A DNA stretch of 64,000 nt, taken from contig NZ_JABTBO010000009.1 in assembly GCF_014884965.1 (NCBI RefSeq), positions 18,759-82,758 of the forward strand, given 5' to 3'. This document shows, in pieces, positions 1-9,361 of the stretch. The translations under genes were made by a program, and so were the position numbers. Every line of letters starts with the position of its first letter. Position 1 is the stretch's first letter. Source of the stretch: Spirabiliibacterium mucosae. Its GTDB lineage: Bacteria; Pseudomonadota; Gammaproteobacteria; Enterobacterales; Pasteurellaceae. Under the pieces are notes generated by a model, which searched no databases, had not been told where the DNA came from, and saw only the letters and a program-made list of their open reading frames with translations.

Positions 1-937
1 CTTGTGCCGAATAGCCATAGCGTTTGCCCGCGTCGATTTGCAGCGCCGAGAGGGAATACGGCAAAGGTGCAATTTCACGCTCTTGCGTGGCGTGGTAGCG
101 CTGCACTGTCGCACTTTGATGGCTGATGCGCCGCGCCACGTTTTCAGCCAAGCCTTTGGAGAGCACGCGGCCTTGTTCATCTTGATAATCCTCACAGGCG
201 GCGCTGGGCTGCCATTGGGTGGTGAAGGTGGCGCTTTCGTTATCACTCAAGGCAATGTGCGCCAGCACCTGATAAAACGCTTTGGGTTGAAAATGCTCAA
301 TTTCCAAATCACGGCGGACAATCAGCCCCAGCACCGGCGTTTGCACCCGCCCAACAGAGAGCACGCCTTGGTAGCCCGCGCGCTGGCCATAAAGCGTGAA
401 CGCGCGCGTCATATTTATGCCATAGAGCCAATCGGCGCGCGCTCTGGCCAAGGCCGAGGTTGAAAGGGGTACAAAAGTGCGGTTATCCGCCATGTTGGCA
501 ACGGCTTGGCAGACCGCACTTGGATTGAGGTCATTGACCAAGCAGCGTTTGACTTGCGCGAGCTGCGCGCTGGGCAGTTGCGCGAAATTGAGCACTTCAT
601 CAACCAGCAGCTGCCCTTCACGGTCGGGGTCACCGGCGTGGACTAACACATCGGCTTGTTTAATCAGTTTGAGCACCACGTTGAGCTGCTTTTGGCTCGA
701 CTTTTTCGGCAGTAGCTGCCAGCGCTCGGGCACAATCGGCAAGTGCTCCAGCCGCCAGCGTTTAAACTCCACGTTATAGCAATCGGGCTCGGCTTGCTCG
801 AGCAAATGGCCGATGCACCAGGTCACGCAGTCGTGCTCGCCGCATTGAATAAAGCCATCGCCACGTTTGTGCGGCTTGGGCAGCACATCGGCAATGGCGC
901 GGGCAAGGCTGGGTTTTTCGGCGATGAACAAGCGCAT
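1..937 (-). CDS. topB: DNA topoisomerase III, N-terminal part (cut by window edge)
   Basis: Type IA topoisomerase that decatenates DNA by cutting and passing single strands. The reading frame opens with [20 protein letters not shown] and stays open to base 1, about 312 residues. The TOPRIM domain is visible: Glu7 in the EKPS motif and the acidic triad D103, D105, E107 in the DPDRE motif, which bind Mg2+. The part with [14 protein letters not shown] and SVGRVQTP is typical of the family. The active-site tyrosine lies in a later motif and should fall just beyond the window. The start codon sits one base after the mtgA stop, so the two are probably co-transcribed after trpR. Confidence 0.93.
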   Translation of the reverse strand, partial: MRLFIAEKPSLARAIADVLPKPHKRGDGFIQCGEHDCVTWCIGHLLEQAEPDCYNVEFKRWRLEHLPIVPERWQLLPKKSSQKQLNVVLKLIKQADVLVHAGDPDREGQLLVDEVLNFAQLPSAQLAQVKRCLVNDLNPSAVCQAVANMADNRTFVPLSTSALARARADWLYGINMTRAFTLYGQRAGYQGVLSVGRVQTPVLGLIVRRDLEIEHFQPKAFYQVLAHIALSDNESATFTTQWQPSAACEDYQDEQGRVLSKGLAENVARRISHQSATVQRYHATQEREIAPLPYSLSALQIDAGKRYGYSAQ

Positions 938-938
938 C

Positions 939-1667
939 TTACTCTAACCTTTGCAAAAAAGGCTTGCCGCCGAGGGCTTGCATTTGGCGCAAGATCCACT
1001 GCTGCTTGCGCAACATCGCCTGTGAGGGTGCATCAACGCGATAAATATGCGGATTGGGCAAACTGCTGGCCAGCAGTGCCGCTTGCGCATTGGTCAATTT
1101 GGCTGCTGAGGTGTTGAAAAAGTGCTGTGCGGCAGCCTCCACGCCATAGATGCCGTCGCCAAATTCAGCAATGTTGAGGTACACTTCCAAAATGCGATTT
1201 TTATCCCACAAGGTTTCCAAAAGCCAGGTGGTGGGCACTTCAAGGCCTTTGCGCAGCCAGCTTTGGCCATGCCAGAGGTAGAGGTTTTTCGCCGTTTGTT
1301 GTGAAATGGTCGAGCCACCGCGCACGCGAGCACTGGCTTGATTGTGCTGGTAGGCCTTTTCCACCGCCTGCCAATCAATGCCAAAGTGGCTGGGGAATTG
1401 CTGATCTTCTGCGGCGATCACCGCCAGCTGCATCGGTTTGCTGATGCGATCAAGGCTGACCCAGTCATAACGGGTTTTGAAAGCAAAATCCCCCGTCAGC
1501 CAGTGGCCAAGTTGCTGCTGCGCCATGTAGGCGGAAAACGGCACTGGCACAAAACGTAAAAGTGCGGTCAGCGCCACCACAAAGAGCAGGAAAAGGCCAA
1601 CAATCCGCAGCGCGCGAGTCAGCCAACGCGGGGAGCGCTTTTGGCGCTTTTTGGCTTTAGTTGCCAT
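939..1667 (-). CDS. mtgA: Monofunctional biosynthetic peptidoglycan transglycosylase (GT51)
   Basis: Polymerises lipid II into glycan strands at the inner membrane without a transpeptidase domain. The 242-residue protein starts [11 protein letters not shown], has one membrane segment at about residues 22-42, and then the GT51 domain: [12 protein letters not shown] with catalytic Glu87, [15 protein letters not shown], and [15 protein letters not shown]. The frame is open about 57 codons further upstream, but that part overlaps trpR and looks unlike the family, so ATG 1667 is chosen. It overlaps the 3' end of trpR by 11 bases and is followed after one base by topB. Confidence 0.94.
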   Translation of the reverse strand: MATKAKKRQKRSPRWLTRALRIVGLFLLFVVALTALLRFVPVPFSAYMAQQQLGHWLTGDFAFKTRYDWVSLDRISKPMQLAVIAAEDQQFPSHFGIDWQAVEKAYQHNQASARVRGGSTISQQTAKNLYLWHGQSWLRKGLEVPTTWLLETLWDKNRILEVYLNIAEFGDGIYGVEAAAQHFFNTSAAKLTNAQAALLASSLPNPHIYRVDAPSQAMLRKQQWILRQMQALGGKPFLQRLE

Positions 1668-1944
1668 GGCCTTGTAGCCAGTTGAGCAGCTCTTCAGGCA
1701 TCGTTTTGAGCATATTCGAGCCGCGCGTGATGGTGGCAGCACTGGTGTTGAGTTGCTGTTGAATTTCGCGCTGGGCGTGGGATTTGGCCAGCAAGGCTTT
1801 GATGATCTGCACCCGCAAGCCGATGGAATCACGCTCATCAGCGGTCAGCAGCATGCCAAGCACCTCGTGCTCGCGCCCTTCACGAAAAGCATCACGCAAC
1901 AAGTCCACAAACACGCGCCACTGCTCGCTTTTATCTGCCGTCAT
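1657..1944 (-). CDS. trpR: Trp operon repressor
   Basis: Tryptophan-dependent repressor of tryptophan biosynthesis genes. The 95-residue product begins MTADKSEQW and carries the helix-turn-helix LLAKSHAQREIQQQLNTSAA followed by TITRGSNML, matching the DNA-reading head of the family. The upstream open frame is rejected because it overlaps slt and because ATG 1944 has an AGGAGAG-like ribosome site. It lies 28 bases after slt and overlaps mtgA. A CTAG-centred palindrome just upstream suggests autoregulation. Confidence 0.94.
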   Translation of the reverse strand: MTADKSEQWRVFVDLLRDAFREGREHEVLGMLLTADERDSIGLRVQIIKALLAKSHAQREIQQQLNTSAATITRGSNMLKTMPEELLNWLQGHGN

Positions 1945-1969
1945 ACTCTCTCCTTTCGCATTTACTGTT

Positions 1970-1981
1970 GTACTAGTATAC
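1970..1981. promoter_or_regulatory. Possible TrpR half-operator
   Basis: GTACTAGTATAC has a perfect 8-bp palindrome, TACTAGTA (1971-1978), containing the ACTAGT core of trp operators. It sits 26 bases before the trpR start and overlaps the slt stop codon. Only one ACTAGT element is seen; the classical operator has two, so this is a tentative autoregulatory site. Confidence 0.35.
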
Positions 1982-3976
1982 GCGATCAACCTCGCTTTTG
2001 GCGAATGAAATTCCTGTGCCTTTGCGCAATAGCTGGTAGTAGTAGTCATAAGTGAGCACATTTTGCACGTAGCCGCGAGTCTCGAAATACGGAATGGTGG
2101 CGATGAACTCCGCCATCGAAAGCCGCCCACCCGCGCGCGCAAGCCACTGCTCGGCGCGGCGGCTGCCAGCGTTGTAGGCGCTGGCCATCAAAATGCGGTT
2201 GCCGCCAAAGCGCTCCGCCAGCTGCTGCAAGTGCGCGGTGCCCAGCATAATGTTGTCAAACGGCGAAAACAGCGCTTGTGCGTTGCTGTACGGCAGCTTG
2301 AGCACCTGCGCGGTTTGCTTGGCGGTGCTTGGCAGCAGCTGCATCAACCCGCGGGCGTCAGCGCTGGAGGTGACAGCGGGGTTCCAAGCGCTTTCTTGGC
2401 GCGCGATCGCTTGCGCAAAGCTTTGTGTCACCTGCTTGCCGGCCAAATTGATGTCAAACCAAGTGTCAAACGCCTGCGGCAGCCGTGCGGGGATATAATC
2501 CCACGCTTTGGCGGCAATCGTTGCCTGCACGCCATAGGCGTACCAACCTTGAGCGTTGGCGTAATCCGCCAGTGCGATTTGTTGGCGCTTTTCACCTTGT
2601 GCTAGCAATTGCTGCCACAGGCGATTAGCGGTGGTGGTTTGCTCAAGAGTGATCAGCTCTTGCAATTGGGCTAACCGCACTTTTAGTGGCGCGAGCAGCG
2701 GCTCACGTTGGTCATCACTTAATTTTGCAAAGTGCGGTTGATAGGTTTGCCCCAGCGTTTGGGCGGCGAGCATTGGGTAAAAGCCGCGCTCTTGCGCCAG
2801 TGCAGACAGTGCGCTGCGCGGCGATTTGCCGTGCTTTTCATCATTGATGGCCTGCCAATAGCGCCACTCTTGTTTATCAAGGGCGTCGGCTGAAAGCAAC
2901 GCCAGCCATGGGCTGAGGTCCGCTTGGTTTAAGAGTGCGGTCCGCAATCGCCGCTCAGTGAGCGCATCATCACGCAAGGCTTGCACTTGGGCATCGCGCC
3001 AGGCTTGCAATTGGGCGTTGTCTTGATCAAAAATTTTGCTCACCAGCGCAGCCTTCCAGCTGGCGATTTGTTCCTCATTGAGATCAAAGCGCGCCACCCA
3101 CGGGGCAAATTCAGCAAAAGGATCATCAGCATTGAGCAAGGCGACGTCGAGCTTTTTCAAAAAGCGCGGAAAAGTGCGGTCAACCACCGCACGCGTTTCC
3201 GGCGTGATGGCCGCGGTTTGCACAAACACGGGCAGTTGCTCAGGGTGCTCGCGCAATTGCACCAAGGATTCCAAATAATTTTGCGACACCATGTCATCGC
3301 CCGTGGCAAGGTTGCGCAAATGCCGCAGCAGGCCGTCACTGCCCGCCAAAAATGCCAGATGACCTCGCTTACGCAGCAGCTGTGGCGTCATCGCTTGCGC
3401 CTGCCAGGCGTTGAGCACATCATCGCACTGATTGGGCAAGGATTGGCCCGTTTGCCACAGCACACTCACCGCCTGCCACACGTTTGTGTTACCCTCAGCC
3501 AGGCGCAATTGCGCACTTAACCCAATGCACTGGCTGGCTTGGTCGTCTAACGGGTGGCGGCTTAAAAAATCGCTGACAGCCTGCCAGCGCTGCTGCTTGA
3601 AATAGGCCTCAAGCAAAGTGCGGTTGAGCGCATCGCGATCGGCAATCTCGGGGTGCGCTTGGGCAAACTCATCAATGCGCTGCTCGTTGAGCGCGGCAGG
3701 CTCAAGCAGCAGGCGTTGGTATTGCAAAAAAGGCGTGAGCACATAGCCCTCAAGCTTGGCCAGCATGGTGTCGATCAGCGCAAAATTTTGCTGCTTGGCC
3801 GCCAGTGGCAGCAACTGCGCCGTTTTTTGATAGAGCGCACGCTGGGTTGGCAGGTCCAAAACCGCACTTTGCGCTCCACTCTCTTGCGCGCTCGGCGCGT
3901 TGGTTTGTGCCTGCGCCAGTGGGCTTGCAATCAATAAACTGAAGATAACGGCTTTTGGGATTCGTCTCACAACCAC
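1973..3976 (-). CDS. slt: Soluble lytic murein transglycosylase
   Basis: Periplasmic exo-lytic transglycosylase that cleaves peptidoglycan to 1,6-anhydro-muropeptides. The 667-residue protein starts with a signal peptide (MVVRRIPKAVIFSLLIASPLAQAQ). It then has a long helical superhelix (U and linker domains) and a C-terminal GH23 domain with the catalytic Glu in QESAWNPAVTSSADARGLMQL and the YNAGSRRAEQWL motif. Its length fits the Slt70 family. It is directly upstream of trpR, an arrangement also known in H. influenzae. Confidence 0.93.
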   Translation of the reverse strand: MVVRRIPKAVIFSLLIASPLAQAQTNAPSAQESGAQSAVLDLPTQRALYQKTAQLLPLAAKQQNFALIDTMLAKLEGYVLTPFLQYQRLLLEPAALNEQRIDEFAQAHPEIADRDALNRTLLEAYFKQQRWQAVSDFLSRHPLDDQASQCIGLSAQLRLAEGNTNVWQAVSVLWQTGQSLPNQCDDVLNAWQAQAMTPQLLRKRGHLAFLAGSDGLLRHLRNLATGDDMVSQNYLESLVQLREHPEQLPVFVQTAAITPETRAVVDRTFPRFLKKLDVALLNADDPFAEFAPWVARFDLNEEQIASWKAALVSKIFDQDNAQLQAWRDAQVQALRDDALTERRLRTALLNQADLSPWLALLSADALDKQEWRYWQAINDEKHGKSPRSALSALAQERGFYPMLAAQTLGQTYQPHFAKLSDDQREPLLAPLKVRLAQLQELITLEQTTTANRLWQQLLAQGEKRQQIALADYANAQGWYAYGVQATIAAKAWDYIPARLPQAFDTWFDINLAGKQVTQSFAQAIARQESAWNPAVTSSADARGLMQLLPSTAKQTAQVLKLPYSNAQALFSPFDNIMLGTAHLQQLAERFGGNRILMASAYNAGSRRAEQWLARAGGRLSMAEFIATIPYFETRGYVQNVLTYDYYYQLLRKGTGISFAKSEVDRVY

Positions 3977-3987
3977 TCCTTAACGAT

Positions 3988-4014
3988 AAAAAAACACCTT
4001 GCTTAGCAAGGTGT
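3988..4014 (-). terminator. Rho-independent terminator of znuA
   Basis: Stem ACACCTTGC / GCAAGGTGT with loop TTA (3994-4014), followed on the minus strand by a run of T (bases 3994-3988). It lies between the znuA stop and the slt start. Confidence 0.85.
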
Positions 4015-4038
4015 TAGACTTAAGTTTTAGCAAAAAAT

Positions 4039-5118
4039 TCACGCTAAAGTGCGGTTATTTTTGCCTAAGCACTCTGTTAGGCTGTCAGCGGTGGCTTGCA
4101 AGAAGTCAGTATACGCTGTTTTGCCTAAGCTGATTTTTTCACCCAATGGGTCGAGTTGGCCCACGCCAACGCCTGAGTTTTTCTGCAAGGTTTCCACCAC
4201 GCGCGGGGTGAATTGCGGCTCGGTAAACAAGCATTTGGCTTTGTGATCTTTAATGCTGGCTTTGATTTCGCTTAAGGTTTTCGCACCTGGTGCCACTGCT
4301 GGGTTGATGGTGAACGCACCGAGGTGGTTGAGACCAAATTGACGCTCAAAGTAGCCGTACGCATCGTGGAACACGTAGTAGCCTTCGCCTTTCACTGGTG
4401 AAAGTTGTTTGCTTAAGCTGTCTAATTTATCAGCAATGTTCTTTTTGAAATCGGCCAAGTTAGTTTTGATAAGCTCGGCTTTGTCTGGGTAGATTTCGCT
4501 TAAACGTTCGGCGATATTCTCTGCCACCAATTCACTGATTTTTGGTGAATACCACACATGCCAGTCTGTTTGCAGGCCTTCGTGGTGGTGATGCTCGTGA
4601 CCGTGGTCGTGATCATGGTCGTCGTGTTCATGTTTGTGGCCGTGATCATGGTCGTGATCGTGGTCATGATCGGCGTGTTTGTGATCGTGGTCGTGATCGC
4701 CATGTTTATGGTCGTGGTCATGGTCATGATCGTGGTCATGGTCGTGATCATGGTCACCGTGGAAGTGAACGTGCATCGCTTTGCCTAACAACGGTTTGAT
4801 GCCGTCAATGTCTTCAATTTCGAGCACTTTTTTCTCGTCGAGTTTTTCCACGCTGCTTTCAAGGAAGGTTTCCATTTCATCACCCACCCAGATGACCAAT
4901 TGCGCTTTTTTCAAACGCTCAAGGTCAGACGGACGCATGCTGTAATCATGCGGTGAGGCGCCGGCTGGCAGCAGCACTTCGGTTGGGGTCACGCCTTCGG
5001 CAATCGCGGCGGCGATAAAGCCAATTGGCTTCACGGTGGTGAGGATGTCGGCTTGCGCACCGAGGGCTGCGGTTGACAGCACCGCGGCGGCGAGAAGTTG
5101 TTTTTTAAACTGTTTCAT
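4039..5118 (-). CDS. znuA: Zinc ABC transporter periplasmic zinc-binding protein
   Basis: Captures zinc in the periplasm and delivers it to the ZnuBC importer. The 359-residue product starts MKQFKKQLLAAAVL with a signal peptide ending near ALGAQA. A metal-ligand His is expected in the ASPHDYSMRPSD region. A very long His/Asp loop occupies roughly residues 125-195, longer than in most ZnuA proteins. ATG 5118 is chosen because it has a strong AAGGAAG site and begins the signal peptide. The start lies inside the last 14 bases of tcdA, so mltA-tcdA-znuA is probably one transcript. No znuB or znuC is seen here. Confidence 0.94.
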   Translation of the reverse strand: MKQFKKQLLAAAVLSTAALGAQADILTTVKPIGFIAAAIAEGVTPTEVLLPAGASPHDYSMRPSDLERLKKAQLVIWVGDEMETFLESSVEKLDEKKVLEIEDIDGIKPLLGKAMHVHFHGDHDHDHDHDHDHDHDHKHGDHDHDHKHADHDHDHDHDHGHKHEHDDHDHDHGHEHHHHEGLQTDWHVWYSPKISELVAENIAERLSEIYPDKAELIKTNLADFKKNIADKLDSLSKQLSPVKGEGYYVFHDAYGYFERQFGLNHLGAFTINPAVAPGAKTLSEIKASIKDHKAKCLFTEPQFTPRVVETLQKNSGVGVGQLDPLGEKISLGKTAYTDFLQATADSLTECLGKNNRTLA

Positions 5119-5890
5119 AAATCTTCCTTTTTTGATGTTGTAGTAATTTTTCAATCACACGGGATACTGCAAAAAAGCCAAACGTTGCAGTGACCATTGT
5201 TGCCGCCCCGAAGCCGTTTGCACAGTTCATCGTGGCCGACACATTACATTCGCCTTCCATTTTCGGGAAAATCAAAGGCTGAGTTGAAAAGACACAATCA
5301 ATGCCAAATTTCCGCTTAGGGTTTTGGCTAAAATGATACTGTTTGCGCAGCGTTGACCGCACTTTGGCTGCCAGCGGGTCTTGAATCGTGCGTGAAAGAT
5401 CGGCAATTTGAATCTGCGCTGGATCTGTCTGCCCGCCCGCGCCGCCGGTTGTGATCACGCGGATTTTATTGCGCTTGCAATAGGCCATCAATGCCGCTTT
5501 GACTTTGACGCTGTCGATGGCGTCAATCACATAATCAAAGTGCGGTTTGATGTGCTCGGCGATGTTCTCGATCGTAAGGAAATCATCAATGTAATTAACC
5601 TCACACTCGGGGTTGATCGCCTGCACCCGCGCGGCCATCACCTCACCTTTAAGCTTGCCAAAATTGCCATCGAGAGCATGAATTTGGCGGTTGGTGTTGG
5701 TCAGGCAAATATCATCCATATCAATCAAGGTGATGTGCCCAACCCCACTTCTCGCCAAGGCCTCCACCGCCCATGAGCCAACACCGCCAATGCCGACCAC
5801 GCAAATGTGCGCTTGGCTGAGCAACGTCAGCGCCTCAGCGCCATAAAGGCGAGCGATGCCACCAAAGCGGCTTTCAAGCGCGTTGCTCAT
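5105..5890 (-). CDS. tcdA: tRNA threonylcarbamoyladenosine dehydratase
   Basis: E1-like ATP-dependent enzyme that cyclises t6A37 in tRNA (CsdL/YgdL family). The 261-residue protein has a nucleotide-binding Rossmann motif, VVGIGGVGSWAVEALARSGV, near residue 30, then DMDDICLTNTNRQIHAL and DAIDSVKVKAAL. ATG 5890 overlaps the mltA stop (ATGA), giving translational coupling. The 3' end overlaps znuA. The mltA-tcdA-znuA order is also known in H. influenzae. Confidence 0.92.
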   Translation of the reverse strand: MSNALESRFGGIARLYGAEALTLLSQAHICVVGIGGVGSWAVEALARSGVGHITLIDMDDICLTNTNRQIHALDGNFGKLKGEVMAARVQAINPECEVNYIDDFLTIENIAEHIKPHFDYVIDAIDSVKVKAALMAYCKRNKIRVITTGGAGGQTDPAQIQIADLSRTIQDPLAAKVRSTLRKQYHFSQNPKRKFGIDCVFSTQPLIFPKMEGECNVSATMNCANGFGAATMVTATFGFFAVSRVIEKLLQHQKRKIYETV

Positions 5891-6984
5891 CAGCGCAGCA
5901 CCCACGCGCGGCCGTAGTGTTTCAAAAGCCCTGCTTGGTGGCCGGCCTCATCACCAATGCCTTGGTAGAGGTCAAAATGGTGGCCTTTCACCGCGCCACC
6001 CACATCAAGGGCAATCATCAAACGCAGCTGATGCTGGCCTGTCCAGTTGCCTTGCGGGTCAATTAATGGCTCTTCAACCAGCAAAATGCTGCCCGATGGC
6101 ACCACGCGGCGGTCAGAGGCCACCGCGGCTAGAGGAATAAGCGGGATGCCCGCCGAGCCTTTCACTTTGCCGTTAGGCACGTTTTTAAAAAACACGTAAG
6201 ACGGGTTGCGCTCAAGCAAGCCTTGCAGCCGCGCTGGGTTGCGCGCCGCCCAATCTTTGATCGCTTGCACCGACATTTTCTCTTTCGGGATTTCGCCGTC
6301 TTCCACTAACAAGCGGCCGATGCTGGCGTATTTGTAGCCGTTTTGGCCTGCGTAGGCAAAATAGTTCAATGTGCCGTTGCCAAAATCGACATAGCCACTG
6401 CCCTGCACGCCAAGCAAAAAGTTATCCAGCATGGAGTCGGTATAAGCCAGCTCCAGCCCTTGGCCTTTTAACGCGCCGGCATAAATTTGTGCGCGTGAAA
6501 AGCGTTTTTGCCGCGGCATGGCGTAAATTGGGTGTTGAAAGCGCCCTTGTGGGCTGTATCTGGCGTGGATCACCGGCGAGTAATAGCCTGTCATCAACAC
6601 ATTTTGAAAGCCGTCTTCACCGCGCATCAAAAGTGGCGTTAAACCTGCCGCATTGAGCTGGCTGACATCCGCCCCGCTGAGCACCCAGTTGAGCACTTTG
6701 GCATAAGTGTTGCCAAATTTGTTCGCCAGCCGCGGTGAAGTGCCTTGCACAATCGACATTTGGGTTAAAAAGTCCCCTTGGTTGACCACACTGCCTTGGT
6801 TGGCAACATAAGACACTGGCGTGAGCGCCTGGCCTAGGTTGATGTAATCCCGCCCGTTATAAATGGCACCCATTTTTTCGCGCATTTGGCGATCGTTGTC
6901 GACACCGCGTTTGCTAGGCCCACTGCCACAGGCGGCGAGCAACATAATTAATCCGATGGAAAGGGCTTTTTTCAACACACTCAT
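5890..6984 (-). CDS. mltA: Membrane-bound lytic murein transglycosylase A
   Basis: Outer-membrane lipoprotein that cleaves peptidoglycan. The product starts MSVLKKALSIGLIMLLAACG, with a lipobox LAAC placing the lipidated Cys at about residue 19. The C-terminal 3D domain ends ALDVGGAVKGHHFDLYQGIG, which holds the catalytic-type aspartates. A GTG two codons upstream (6990) has a well-spaced AAGG site, so the true start could be either; the ATG gives the more usual leader. The stop overlaps the tcdA start. Confidence 0.92.
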   Translation of the reverse strand: MSVLKKALSIGLIMLLAACGSGPSKRGVDNDRQMREKMGAIYNGRDYINLGQALTPVSYVANQGSVVNQGDFLTQMSIVQGTSPRLANKFGNTYAKVLNWVLSGADVSQLNAAGLTPLLMRGEDGFQNVLMTGYYSPVIHARYSPQGRFQHPIYAMPRQKRFSRAQIYAGALKGQGLELAYTDSMLDNFLLGVQGSGYVDFGNGTLNYFAYAGQNGYKYASIGRLLVEDGEIPKEKMSVQAIKDWAARNPARLQGLLERNPSYVFFKNVPNGKVKGSAGIPLIPLAAVASDRRVVPSGSILLVEEPLIDPQGNWTGQHQLRLMIALDVGGAVKGHHFDLYQGIGDEAGHQAGLLKHYGRAWVLR

Positions 6985-7184
6985 GAACACGTTTACCTTA
7001 ACTGTTTAAATTTTATGCTTGTTATTAGAATAGTGGCTTACGTTATCAAAAATGGGCGCAAAAATACAGTGCAAATATGCAATAATTACGATTATCACTT
7101 GCCTAATTTGTGTAAACTTATTGCGCAAATATCGCACAGTTAGATTAAATAATCGCCAGTTGTGAAAAATTTTTGTGATCTACC

Positions 7185-7212
7185 TTGCAAAAATTTTTAA
7201 ACTGCGTATTAT
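7185..7212 (+). promoter_or_regulatory. Promoter of the initiator tRNA
   Basis: TTGCAA (7185-7190), a 16-base spacer and TATTAT (7207-7212), followed by a GC-rich GCACC discriminator typical of stringently controlled stable-RNA promoters. The tRNA begins 17 bases downstream. Confidence 0.7.
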
Positions 7213-7228
7213 AAGCACCTCAAACGGA

Positions 7229-7305
<77 letters not shown>

Positions 7306-7308
7306 ATC

Positions 7309-7333
7309 ACCACCGCCATGAGGTGGTTTTTTT
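7309..7333 (+). terminator. Terminator after initiator tRNA
   Basis: Stem ACCACC / GGTGGT with a 7-base loop, followed by a run of seven T, four bases after the tRNA end. Confidence 0.8.
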
Positions 7334-7400
7334 ATCTCTGCAATTTTAGTTCAACCGCACTTTACATTTTCTTGCCCTTTTCAGACTGTTTCAGGCATAA

Positions 7401-7423
7401 AAAAAGCCGCCCTAAGGCGACTT
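7401..7423 (-). terminator. Terminator of the cold-shock gene
   Basis: Stem AAGCCGCC / GGCGACTT with one mismatch and loop CTAA. The minus strand continues into a T run (complement of 7399-7405). It lies 19 bases after the csp stop. Confidence 0.75.
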
Positions 7424-7442
7424 CTTCAAACGTGTTGGCTAA

Positions 7443-7649
7443 TTAGGCAACAACTACGTTTTCTGCTTTTTTACCACGTTGATCATCAACAATGTCAAAG
7501 ACGACTGATTGGCCTTCTTTTAAGGTACGGAAACCGTCACTTTTGATTGCAGAGAAATGTACGAATACATCTTCGCCGCCATCAACTTGTAAAAAACCAA
7601 AACCTTTAGTTTCGTTAAACCACTTAACGGTTCCTTTAACTTGAGACAT
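7443..7649 (-). CDS. CspA-family cold-shock protein
   Basis: A 68-residue single cold-shock domain that binds single-stranded RNA or DNA and acts as an RNA chaperone. The RNP1-like motif KGFGFLQV and RNP2-like motif VFVHF are both intact, and the length fits CspA/CspD proteins. It is a stand-alone gene with its own terminator. Whether it is cold- or stationary-phase induced (CspA or CspD role) cannot be told from sequence, so no symbol is given. Confidence 0.93.
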   Translation of the reverse strand: MSQVKGTVKWFNETKGFGFLQVDGGEDVFVHFSAIKSDGFRTLKEGQSVVFDIVDDQRGKKAENVVVA

Positions 7650-7758
7650 AATAAATCCTAAAATAACTAATTTAACAATTTTTACCTAAAATACGGACAA
7701 CGCAATTGATGTTCATAACCTGGTAAATCTATTCTGCTCTAAGAGCGCATTCATAGTA
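7650..7758 (-). promoter_or_regulatory. Promoter and leader of the cold-shock gene
   Basis: On the minus strand TACTAT (complement of 7753-7758) is a plausible -10 box, giving an untranslated leader of about 95 bases. The leader contains GCTCTTAGAGC, able to form a small hairpin. Cold-shock genes often carry structured leaders, but I cannot show regulation here. Confidence 0.35.
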
Positions 7759-7799
7759 ACACATCGCCTAGAAAAGACACGTTTTATTTAAAAAATAAG

Positions 7800-7838
7800 C
7801 AAAAAAAAGGCGTTTTTCAGCTAAACTGTGAAACGCCT
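7800..7838 (-). terminator. Terminator of mpl
   Basis: Stem AGGCGTTT (7808-7815) / AAACGCCT (7831-7838) followed on the minus strand by a run of at least eight T. It lies 13 bases after the mpl stop. Confidence 0.8.
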
Positions 7839-7851
7839 CACACTTTTTGGC

Positions 7852-9216
7852 CTAATTTGCCAGCCGCTCGAGCAATTTTTGGTGAATGCCGCCAAAACTG
7901 CCGTTACTCATAATCAAAATATGATCGCCTGCTTGCGCTTCGTTGGCGATGAGTTCAATCAGCAAATCAATGTTGCCGCTCCATTTCGCCGGCACCGTGG
8001 ATTTTTCCGCCAGCTCGGCCACCTCCCACGGGATGTTATCCGGCTGGAGCAAAAAGGCCACGTCGGATTTCACCCAAGCGGCGACCAAGTCATTTTTATG
8101 CAGCCCCATTTTCATGGTGTTGGAACGCGGCTCGAGCACCGCGAGAATGCGCTTGGCACCACCGACTTTGTCACGCAGTGCGTTGATGGTGGCGTTGATT
8201 TCCGCTGGGTGATGAGCAAAATCATCATAGACTGTGATGTCGTTCACGCAGCCTTTCACCTCCAAGCGGCGGTTGGTGTTCACAAAGCGGCTGAGTGAGT
8301 CGCAGGCCTTGTCAATCGGCACGCCCACGCGGTGCGCGGCGGCAATCGCCATCAAGGCATTGTGCATATTGTGCTCGCCAAAAATCTCCCACCGCACTTT
8401 GGCTTTTTCTTCCCCGTGGTGGAAAACGGCAAACTCGGTGCTGTCGGCGGTGAGCTTTTTGGCAAACCAATCTTGCCCCTCGCCTGTGAACTGCTGCTCG
8501 CTCCAACAGCCCATCTCTAACGTTTGCTTAACGGTGGCATCTGCCTTGTTGGAGAGAATCAACCCCTTGCTTGGCATCAGGCGAATCAAGTGATGAAATT
8601 GGCGCTGAATGGCGGCGAGATCGTCAAAAATATCGCCATGATCAAAGCCAATGTTGTTGATAATCAGCGTACTTGGGTTGTAATGCACAAATTTTGAGCG
8701 CTTATCAAAAAATGCGGTGTCGTATTCATCGGCTTCGATCACAAAATACGGCGCGATGCCCAGCTGCGCAGAGGTGGCGAAGTTGCCGGTCACGCCACCA
8801 ATTAAAAAGCCAGGTTCAAGGCCATTGTCGGCCAAAATCCATGCCAAAATGCTGCTGGTGGTGGTTTTGCCATGGGTGCCAGACACCGCCAGCACATGGC
8901 GCTCACGCAATAGATTATCATGCAACCACTGTGGGCCTGAGGTGTATGGCAGCTGGTTGTCGAGCACATATTCCACGCACGGGTTGCCGCGTTTCATCGC
9001 GTTGCCGACAATCACCATATCCGGGCGCGGCTCAAGTTGTGACACGTCGTAATTGGGGATAATCTCAATGCCGCTGTTTTGCAAAAAGGTGCTCATCGGC
9101 GGGTAAACATTGACATCACTGCCAGTGACTTTAAAGCCCATTTGACGGGCGATGATGGCAACGCCGCCCATAAAGGTGCCGCAAATGCCGAGAATATGAA
9201 TGTGCTGTTGTTTCAT
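7852..9216 (-). CDS. mpl: UDP-MurNAc:L-Ala-gamma-D-Glu-meso-DAP ligase (murein recycling)
   Basis: Reattaches recycled tripeptide to UDP-MurNAc in the cytoplasm. The 454-residue Mur-ligase protein begins MKQQHIHILGICGTFMGGVA and has the ATP-binding motif SGTHGKTTTSSILAWIL at about residue 115 and the C-terminal domain motif VYDDFAHHPAEI. The GICGTFMGG start separates Mpl from MurC. It is monocistronic, with a divergent fbp. Confidence 0.95.
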   Translation of the reverse strand: MKQQHIHILGICGTFMGGVAIIARQMGFKVTGSDVNVYPPMSTFLQNSGIEIIPNYDVSQLEPRPDMVIVGNAMKRGNPCVEYVLDNQLPYTSGPQWLHDNLLRERHVLAVSGTHGKTTTSSILAWILADNGLEPGFLIGGVTGNFATSAQLGIAPYFVIEADEYDTAFFDKRSKFVHYNPSTLIINNIGFDHGDIFDDLAAIQRQFHHLIRLMPSKGLILSNKADATVKQTLEMGCWSEQQFTGEGQDWFAKKLTADSTEFAVFHHGEEKAKVRWEIFGEHNMHNALMAIAAAHRVGVPIDKACDSLSRFVNTNRRLEVKGCVNDITVYDDFAHHPAEINATINALRDKVGGAKRILAVLEPRSNTMKMGLHKNDLVAAWVKSDVAFLLQPDNIPWEVAELAEKSTVPAKWSGNIDLLIELIANEAQAGDHILIMSNGSFGGIHQKLLERLAN

Positions 9217-9290
9217 GTTGGTCGCTCTAAAATAAAAGTGTGGAAATGATCACAAACTAAAGACAACTGACAACCATTTCCGCTTTTCGC

Positions 9291-9299
9291 TGCTATAAT
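9291..9299 (+). promoter_or_regulatory. Extended -10 promoter of fbp
   Basis: TGCTATAAT is an extended -10 element 63 bases before the fbp start. No convincing -35 is seen at 17 bases, which is common for extended -10 promoters. Confidence 0.5.
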
Positions 9300-9361
9300 G
9301 ATAATGCTTGATTATACAGTAAAAATGAAAATATTTCTTTCAAATTATCCCGAGGCAGGTT

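Noticed and set aside
4542..4799. Open frames opposite znuA encoding Val/Met-rich or Arg/Gly-rich repeats
   Set aside because: They are the complement of the His/Asp loop codons; no ribosome site, and znuA is clearly the real gene.
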